Part shown: one piece after another, positions 1-4,319 of the stretch
Position numbering within the stretch: position 1 is the stretch's first letter
How the letters are laid out: each line of letters opens with the position of its first letter
Assembly (NCBI GenBank): GCA_903943625.1
Contig: CAJAPL010000165.1
Location: 1-5,638 of the forward strand
Origin: an uncultured bacterium
GTDB taxonomy: Bacteria > Patescibacteriota > Gracilibacteria > Absconditabacterales > Absconditicoccaceae
Reading direction: 5' to 3'
Length of the DNA stretch: 5,638 bases
Translations under genes and position numbers: made by a program
The notes under the pieces: model-generated
Databases searched by the model: none
The model's input: only the letters and a program-made list of their open reading frames with translations
What the model was told of the DNA's origin: nothing

Positions 1-232
1 CCCAGTAAAAGAATGTGAAAATCCTTATGTTAAGCCAGATTGATGACAGACGACCAAAACGTCAGTAGATATCCAAAAGTGTAAAGATGATGCAAAGGCA
101 ACCATATTACAGACAAGGGTTTACAATAAAAAAATAGATGTAATCAATTGAATAGTGCGGTGATCGTTATTCCTCATATTGTTCATCACTCACTTCCCAT
201 TTATGCTAAGAAAAGAAAAGGAAATTTCATAA
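1..232 (+). CDS. C-terminal part of a putative membrane-anchored protein (table 25; 5' end outside window)
   Basis: An open frame begins at base 2 and ends at TAA 230-232, giving 76 residues when TGA is read as glycine (four TGA codons, residues 14, 15, 50 and 54). The first 50 residues are polar, with two cysteines (5 and 27). Residues about 51-68 are hydrophobic (IV-x-GSLFLILFITHFPFM), and the tail is basic and charged (LRKEKEIS). This looks like an outside domain anchored by one C-terminal membrane helix with a short cytoplasmic tail. Codon 53, inside the helix, is CGG; read as tryptophan it fits a membrane segment far better than arginine. I do not recognise the family. The frame is supported by its length, its composition and its clean stop just before the trxB leader, not by homology, so the call is moderate. 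Confidence 0.5.
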
Positions 233-293
233 CTATTTTTACATTAAATATGCTTTTAAAGCAATATATCCTTTGATTTATGAGAATGACTTT

Positions 294-324
294 TTGCATT
301 GAAAATTCTTAATTTTCCTATAAT
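294..324 (+). promoter_or_regulatory. Probable promoter for trxB
   Basis: A perfect TATAAT lies at 319-324, with TTGCAT at 294-299 as a possible -35 box. The 19-base spacing is longer than ideal; a shifted reading TGCATT gives 18. Transcription would start near 331 and leave a leader of about 45 bases before the trxB ATG at 376. The leader holds the ACGC-TTAT-GCGT mini-palindrome (343-354) and no Shine-Dalgarno sequence. The 233-293 stretch before it is AT-rich, with only a weak hairpin TGCTT-TTA-AAGCA at 251-263. Confidence 0.45.
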
Positions 325-351
325 ATTAAACCACAATATTTTACGCTTATG

Positions 352-369
352 CGTTTTTACAATTTTACG
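352..369. repeat. Short dispersed repeat, copy 1 (inverted partner near 2106-2131)
   Basis: The 18 bases at 352-369 read CGTTTTTACAATTTTACG. Their reverse complement recurs at 2106-2131, where the copy carries an internal 8-base duplication (ATTGTAAC, then ATTGTAAA). Both copies are intergenic, one before trxB and one between the tRNA and rpsO. The sequence is AT-rich, so chance similarity is possible, but the match keeps CG at both ends. Confidence 0.4.
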
Positions 370-375
370 CCATTT

Positions 376-1389
376 ATGGAAAAAGTTATTATAATCTGAT
401 CTTGACCAGCATGACATACAGCAGCAATTTATGCTGCAAGAGCAAATCTTTCCCCCTTAATGTTTGAATGATTCATGGCTTGAGGTGTGGCTGCATGATG
501 ACAACTCACAACAACAACGATTATAGAAAACTTTCCATGATTCCCAGATGGTATAGATGGGACCAGGCTTATGATGGATATGAGACAACAATCTCTAAAT
601 TCTTGAACAAGAATCCTGACCGAAACTGTTGATGGTGTCGACTTATCTTCGCATCCTTTCAAGGTCAACGTTTGAAATTCTATTTATGAAACACAGTCTA
701 TTATCATAGCTACTTGAGCAACAGCAAAACGCTTATGAATAGCGGGAGAAGAGAAGTTTCGGCAGAAATGAATTTCGGCATGCGCTATATGCGACGGTTG
801 ATTGCCTATATTTAGAGACAAAAATATTGTTGTTGTTTGATGATGAGATGTCGCCGTAGAGGAAGCTCTACATCTTACGCATTTTGCATCCAAAGTAACT
901 TTGCTTGTAAGAAGAGATGCTTTGAGAGCATCACAAGCTATGCAAAAAAAATTAACAGATAACCCAAAAATAGAAATACTTCGAAACACAGAGGCGCTAG
1001 AAGCCATTTGAGAACAGTTTCTTAGCTGATTAAAAATAAAGAATAATAAAACTGATCAAGAAAGTGTATTAGAGTGTTCAGGCTTATTTTATGCAATATG
1101 ACACACTCCCAATACATCTTTCCTCAACTGACAGCTTAATATAGATGAAAACTGATATCTGGTTACTTATGGCAGGTTATGTGATGATGCCATATCTTGA
1201 AGGACTATTTTGTCTACTGAGCAAGAAGCAAAATTTAAAGACTGAAAACAAAGATATATGACATGTACTTCTGTAAGCTGAGTATTCGCTGCGGGAGATG
1301 TAGCAGATAAGAAATATAGACAAGCAATTACCTCCGCTTGAACTGGTTGTATGGCGGCATTAGAAGTAGAAAAATTCTTAAATATTTAA
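376..1389 (+). CDS. trxB: Thioredoxin reductase (NADPH), read with table 25
   Basis: 337 residues, against about 320 for E. coli TrxB. This FAD enzyme uses NADPH to reduce thioredoxin, whose gene follows directly, so the pair forms a complete cytoplasmic disulfide-reducing system. Visible motifs in order are the FAD-binding GSGPAG (8-13), GGQL and ENFPGFP, the redox site Cys136-Ala-Ile-Cys139-Asp (same numbering as E. coli), the NADPH-binding GGGDVA (155-160, usually GGGDSA), VRRDALRAS (178-186, with arginines typical of NADPH use), and the C-terminal FAD motif VFAAGDV (303-309) followed by RQAITSAGTG. About 26 TGA codons are read as Gly, including those in the FAD and NADPH motifs. CGG at codon 129 (EKF-x-QKGIS) and CGA at codon 203 (IL-x-NTE) sit where relatives commonly have Trp. 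Residues about 265-297 hold an extra, charged stretch before TSVSGVF. The ATG at 376 starts right before the FAD motif; there is no Shine-Dalgarno sequence. Confidence 0.96.
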
Positions 1390-1397
1390 AAAACGGA

Positions 1398-1468
1398 CCC
1401 TCTTTTGTCCCTCTTCTCCTTTACAGGACAAGGCAGGGGGATGTTAATTGCCTCCCTGTTAAGGGAGG
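1398..1468 (+). repeat. GC-rich double-hairpin element between trxB and trx
   Basis: Two stems lie back to back in an otherwise AT-rich spacer. Stem 1 pairs CCCTCTTTTGTCC (1398-1410) with GGACAAGGCAGGG (1426-1438); it has one C-C mismatch, two G-T pairs and a 15-base pyrimidine-rich loop. Stem 2 pairs CCTCCCT (1451-1457) with AGGGAGG (1462-1468) perfectly, with loop GTTA. The run AGGGAG is repeated at 1471-1476. No T-run follows directly, so it is not a textbook terminator. It could be an RNA-stabilising or attenuating structure between the two genes, or a small palindromic mobile repeat. Its pairing is clear; its role is not. Confidence 0.55.
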
Positions 1469-1497
1469 GTAGGGAGAGTTTGTTTAATCTTTTAAAT

Positions 1498-1503
1498 TAT
1501 AAT
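1498..1503 (+). promoter_or_regulatory. Perfect -10 box (TATAAT) just upstream of the thioredoxin ATG
   Basis: TATAAT at 1498-1503 ends nine bases before the ATG at 1513. A transcript from here would begin about at the start codon, so thioredoxin could be made from a leaderless mRNA in addition to any trxB read-through. No good -35 box is present at the right distance (TTGTTT at 1480-1485 is too close), so this is a tentative promoter. Confidence 0.35.
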
Positions 1504-1512
1504 TTATAGACA

Positions 1513-1881
1513 ATGAGTAATGTTATTTACATCTCTGGTGTAGAACAATTTAAAAAAGAAGTACTCGAATATAATTGAGTAGTTTTAGCAGATTTTCGAG
1601 CTGAACGATGTGGTCCATGTAGGATGTTAGGCCCAATTATAGATGAACTTAGCATAGACTATGCTGGTAAAAATGTAAAATTTGTAAAAATCAATGTAGA
1701 CGATAATCCAGAATTATCTTGAAGCTTCCAAATCTCATCTATTCCCGCAGTATTTTTGCTAAATGCTTGAAAGCCTGTAGATTCTATAGTATGAGTTAGA
1801 CCAAAACAATTCTATCAAGAAAAAATAGATCCGCTATTGGCTCAATGAGCGGATAATCAAGACATTTCAATTGCAACATAG
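1513..1881 (+). CDS. trxA: Thioredoxin, read with table 25
   Basis: 122 residues, slightly longer than E. coli thioredoxin (109) because of a C-terminal tail rich in Gln, Asp and Asn. It is a small cytoplasmic dithiol protein that reduces disulfides in target proteins and is recharged by the TrxB encoded just upstream. The redox site is Cys33-Gly-Pro-Cys36 followed by RMLGPI. The fold continues with [17 protein letters not shown] and the cis-proline in ISSIPAVF (Pro78). Five TGA codons read as Gly, for example LNAGKPV and SIVGV. The two tryptophans that are nearly invariant around the active site (FWAxW before CGPC) are both encoded here by CGA, codons 29 and 32, exactly matching E. coli Trp28 and Trp31. 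Read with arginine the protein would lack both, which is very unlikely. The ATG at 1513 gives the normal N-terminus; there is no Shine-Dalgarno sequence. Confidence 0.96.
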
Positions 1882-1943
1882 CCTCTGATTAACAATAGGT
1901 TACTAGCTATATTTCTTCTTGATTTTGATATTTATATATTTAT

Positions 1944-1973
1944 AAAAAACAGTCCTCATGGGGCCTGTTTTTT
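1944..1973. terminator. Rho-independent terminator after thioredoxin
   Basis: AAAAAACAGTCC pairs with GGCCTGTTTTTT (one T-C mismatch, loop TCATGG). The stem is flanked by A6 on the left and T6 on the right, so it can act from either side. It lies 62 bases after the trx stop and before the tRNA, closing the trxB-trx unit. The stretch 1882-1943 before it shows no gene. Confidence 0.75.
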
Positions 1974-2023
1974 GTTATTACATACAAAAGCCCATTATTA
2001 ATTAATTAGATATTAATTATGAG

Positions 2024-2096
2024 GCTCCCGTAGTTCAACGGGATAGAACTGCTCTCTCCTAAGGAGCCGATACAGGTTCGAGTCCTGTCGGGGGCA
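2024..2096 (+). tRNA. tRNA-Arg, anticodon CCU (reads AGG)
   Basis: A full cloverleaf of 73 bases can be folded by eye. The acceptor stem is GCTCCCG (2024-2030) with CGGGGGC (2089-2095), including one G-T pair. The D arm is GTTC/GAAC around AACGGGATA. The anticodon stem is GCTCT/GGAGC, and the loop CTCCTAA (2056-2062) gives anticodon CCT at 2058-2060. The variable loop has four bases. The T arm is ACAGG-TTCGAGT-CCTGT, and the discriminator base A is at 2096. The CCA tail is not encoded. Anticodon CCU makes it an arginine tRNA for AGG, a codon used at clear arginine positions nearby (SecA HESRRID, S1). If CGA and CGG no longer mean arginine here, AGA and AGG carry most of the arginine load. Confidence 0.95.
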
Positions 2097-2105
2097 AACT
2101 AATGA

Positions 2106-2131
2106 CGTAAAATTGTAACATTGTAAAAACG
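2106..2131. repeat. Short dispersed repeat, copy 2 (inverted partner at 352-369)
   Basis: CGTAAAATTGTAA (2106-2118) followed by ATTGTAAAAACG (2120-2131) matches the reverse complement of 352-369, with the ATTGTAA unit doubled. It starts ten bases after the tRNA. Confidence 0.4.
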
Positions 2132-2152
2132 ATAAAATATTTATACGTTTTC

Positions 2153-2192
2153 ACGCTGCTACATTTCTACGCTGCTACGCTTGAACATTTCT
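2153..2192. repeat. Interleaved short direct repeats between tRNA-Arg and rpsO
   Basis: ACGCTGCTAC occurs at 2153-2162 and 2169-2178 (16 bases apart), and ACATTTCT occurs at 2161-2168 and 2185-2192. It is followed by a possible weak hairpin, TGGTGG (2192-2197) with CTACCA (2207-2212). No open frame was found here. The interlocked pattern looks like a degenerate intergenic tandem repeat; function unknown. Confidence 0.45.
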
Positions 2193-2216
2193 GGTGGCCG
2201 ACCAAACTACCAATTA

Positions 2217-2246
2217 TTGTTCGCAAAATTTTATTTATTTTATTTT
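2217..2246 (+). promoter_or_regulatory. Possible promoter for rpsO
   Basis: TTGTTC (2217-2222) and TATTTT (2241-2246) are separated by 18 bases. The -10-like box ends six bases before the ATG at 2253, implying a leaderless mRNA. Both boxes are imperfect and the region is T-rich, so confidence is low. Confidence 0.3.
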
Positions 2247-2252
2247 ATAAGC

Positions 2253-2552
2253 ATGGTAACAAAGAAAAAGACAACAACTACAAAAAGTAGTTCAAAATCT
2301 AGCACGAAAGTATCTTCTGATGCTGTACAAAGACACGGTAAAGACACTTGATCTCCAGAAGTACAGATTCTTACTTTGAGTCAAGAAATTGAGTCTTTAC
2401 AATGACATTTAGTGTCTCATCCCAAAGATGTAGATGCCAAAAGAAGTCTTCTAAAAAAAGTAGCTAAGAGAAGAAGATTATTGAAGTATTTAAAAGAAAA
2501 AGATTTATCGACATATTCACAAGTGTCCAAAAAATTAAATCTCAAAGTTTAA
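2253..2552 (+). CDS. rpsO: 30S ribosomal protein S15, read with table 25
   Basis: 99 residues, about ten longer than E. coli S15. S15 is a primary 16S rRNA-binding protein of the small subunit platform. The first 20 or so residues are an extra Lys/Thr/Ser-rich extension (KKKTTTTKSSSKSSTK). The family core follows: the DTGSPEVQI motif (its Gly is TGA), HLVSHPKD with the rRNA-contacting His and Asp, then KRRRLLKYLKEKD and the C-terminal YSQVSKKLNLKV helix. Only two TGA codons occur. All arginines use AGA. The ATG at 2253 has no Shine-Dalgarno sequence. A later start could remove the extension, but no other ATG lies before the conserved core. It is followed by rpsA on the same strand 78 bases downstream. 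Confidence 0.95.
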
Positions 2553-2562
2553 GCAGAATCGT

Positions 2563-2606
2563 AATCAAGGCTTTTGCCCTTGGTTAAAACAGATTTCTGA
2601 TTTTTT
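2563..2606 (+). terminator. Weak terminator-like hairpin after rpsO
   Basis: AATCAAGG (2563-2570) pairs with CCTTGGTT (2578-2585), eight pairs with one G-T, loop CTTTTGC. A T6 run comes only at 2601-2606, 15 bases later. It may terminate part of the rpsO transcripts or protect their 3' end; the distance to the T-run makes full termination doubtful. Confidence 0.35.
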
Positions 2607-2630
2607 ATTTATATAACGTTTTATTCGATA

Positions 2631-3995
2631 ATGGCAAACGAAACAGCTTTCACCCTTCAGATTAGATCTGGTGAAATCAAAATCCCATTCATAAAGGAAT
2701 GAGCAAAATTAAAAGGAATAATAATAAAAAAAATAGAGAATTGAGTGCTTATAGACTGTAATGATTGAGCATTTACATGAGTAATTTTATCCAAAGAAGT
2801 AAAAGAACTAGAGAGATCAAAATTTGAACTAGCTCCATGAAGAGAGATTGAAGTAGAGATTATCAACCCAAGTATAAGACACGAAGACTGATATTACATA
2901 GTTTCAGTTACAAAATTACTTCAATACGATGTATGGAAATCATTATTAAGTAAATTTGAGAAGGATGATATTTTGACTGTAATACCTACAGAAGCAAACT
3001 TATGATGATTGCTTATAGACATGCATGGTATCAAGTGATTTATCCCACTTTCTCAATTAGCTCCTATACATTATCCTAGAGTAGAGGATTGAGAACAAGA
3101 AGCAATATTTGGCAAGTTATTAGATATAATCTGACAAGAAATCAGAGTTAGGATAATAAATATAGATGAAGAAGAGAAGAGAATTATATTGTCAGAAAGA
3201 GAAGCATTAAAAGAGGATAGAGAAAAGGTTCTCGCAGAATTAGCAGTTGGAAAAATATTTGATTGAGTAGTTAGTTGAGTATCATCTTACGGATTGTTTG
3301 TTACTATATGATGAACAGTAGAATGACTAGTTCATATCTCTGAAATCACATATGGTCACGTAAGTAATATCGATAGATTATGAAGGGTAGGCGATTTGGT
3401 ACAAGTTCAGGTTATATGACTTGAGAACGGTAAAATATCACTATCTAGTAAAAAACTCAAATGAGATCCTCGGTCTGAATTGCCAAAGAGATGCAAAGCT
3501 TGAGATATTATAGAATGAGAAGTAATTAGATTTGTACCTTACGGAGTATTTGTAAGAGTATTTGATGATATTAACTGACTTATCCATCTTAGTGAATTGT
3601 CACAAAAATCAGTAAATAATCCAAACGAAGTAGTAAAACTGTGACAGATAGTGAAAGCAAAGATAATACTTCTAGATCCCAAAAATAGAAAAATCTGATT
3701 GAGTATGAAACTCGCAGAAGAGCCTCGCAGACCCGTAGAAAAGAAATTTGATAAGACTCCAGAAGCAGAGACAAAGGAAAAAGTAGAAGTAAAAAAAGAA
3801 GAAATAGAAATACTAGACGAAGAAAAGCCAGTTAAGGAAGCTCCTAAAAAATCATGAAAATGATTGGGGGATATAGTAAAAAAATTAGCTGCAGAATGAA
3901 AGGTCGCAAAGAAAGCCAAGAAAACAGACGAAGAAAAACCAGTTAAAGAAGCTCCTAAGAAGGCAACCGCAAAAAAAACTACTAAAAAAGAATAA
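2631..3995 (+). CDS. rpsA: 30S ribosomal protein S1, four S1 domains, read with table 25
   Basis: 454 residues with about 27 TGA codons read as Gly. S1 binds mRNA on the small subunit and helps initiate translation of messages with weak or no Shine-Dalgarno sites, which fits the starts in this window. Four OB-fold S1 repeats can be traced: about 24-95, 105-190 (with NLGGLLID and GIKGFIPLSQL), 205-275 (YGLFV, GLVHISEI, KISLSSKKL) and 290-366 (YGVFV, GLIHLSEL, KIGLSMK). E. coli S1 has six; four is common in other bacteria. CGG at codon 281 sits at the Trp of the usual DPW after the third repeat, while Trp102 uses TGG. The tail from about 370 is Lys/Glu/Ala-rich and carries DEEKPVKEAPKK twice (396-407 and 433-444). 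The ATG at 2631 lacks a Shine-Dalgarno sequence; TATAAC at 2612-2617 is a possible -10 box. The strong terminator at 4015 closes the unit. Confidence 0.95.
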
Positions 3996-4014
3996 TTACT
4001 GATTCACAATATAC

Positions 4015-4047
4015 AAAAAATCACGATTCGACGTCGTGATTTTTTTT
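4015..4047. terminator. Strong bidirectional rho-independent terminator
   Basis: TCACGA (4021-4026) pairs with TCGTGA (4034-4039) around the loop TTCGACG, flanked by A6 (4015-4020) and T8 (4040-4047). The stem extends through the A/T arms. It lies 20 bases after the rpsA stop, and on the other strand about 20 bases after the stop of the small minus-strand gene, so it can serve both converging genes. Confidence 0.88.
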
Positions 4048-4067
4048 AAATACCTAAGCACTAATCT

Positions 4068-4256
4068 TTATAACAAAGATATGAATCACTTTAGAAAATT
4101 TATATATTCTTCCAATGCGTCAGTATCTTTACATGCTTTTGTATTTACAAAAATATCTTCGACCTGAGATAGTCTTTTTGTTGCATATTCTATCGCTTCT
4201 AACTTATTTTTATCTTTAATATCCTTTTTAAATTGGTTTATATTTAGGCTATACAT
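4068..4256 (-). CDS. Small hypothetical protein, 62 residues
   Basis: The ATG at 4256-4254 opens a frame ending at TAA 4070-4068. The product starts MYSLNINQFKKD, is charged and probably all-helical (KNKLEAIEYATKRLSQVED), and has one cysteine (residue 42) and no tryptophan. One TGA (codon 57, FLKGFISLL) is read as Gly; under the standard code the protein would stop six residues earlier. It lies downstream of secA on the same strand, after the secA terminator, and runs into the shared terminator at 4015-4047. A TATATT box (4268-4263) ends six bases before the ATG, suggesting its own leaderless transcript. I do not recognise the family. Position, promoter and terminator support a real gene, but its short length leaves doubt. 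Confidence 0.55.
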
Positions 4257-4262
4257 AATGAC

Positions 4263-4268
4263 AATATA
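4263..4268 (-). promoter_or_regulatory. -10-like box for the 62-residue gene
   Basis: On the minus strand TATATT ends six bases before the ATG, which would place the transcription start at or next to the start codon. The matching -35 position falls in the T-run of the secA terminator, so no clear -35 box can be named. Confidence 0.3.
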
Positions 4269-4283
4269 ATTGATTTATATAAT

Positions 4284-4309
4284 AAAAAAAACCTCGCATT
4301 ACTGCAAGG
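4284..4309 (-). terminator. Rho-independent terminator of secA
   Basis: Read on the minus strand, CCTTGCA pairs with TGCGAGG (seven pairs, one G-T) around the loop GTAA, followed directly by T8. It starts ten bases after the secA stop codon, as expected for a transcript end. Confidence 0.85.
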
Positions 4310-4319
4310 CTTTATATTT

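Noticed and set aside
429..1007. Minus-strand standard-code frames at 429-668 and 684-1007
   Set aside because: They lie antisense to trxB, look low-complexity, and exist only because the true frame is on the other strand.
376..1389. TGA as tryptophan (code 4) or selenocysteine
   Set aside because: TGA sits in GxGxxG, GGGD and other glycine motifs and is far too frequent for selenocysteine.
2153..2192. CRISPR array
   Set aside because: The repeats are 8-10 bases, overlap each other, and have no uniform spacers; no cas genes are nearby.
2097..2252. S15-binding autoregulatory leader before rpsO
   Set aside because: Only a weak hairpin (2192-2212) is seen, the likely start site is at the ATG, and no known S15 leader motif can be shown.
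2657..3919. Minus-strand frames at 2657-2866, 3539-3919 and 3589-3774
   Set aside because: They are antisense shadows of rpsA; the Ser/Phe-rich translations are typical of the reverse complement of Lys/Glu-rich genes.
376..3995. trxB, trx, rpsO and rpsA as pseudogenes broken by many TGA stops
   Set aside because: There are no frameshifts, all motifs are intact, the genes end in TAA/TAG, and TGA falls on glycine positions. This is a recoded genome, not decay.
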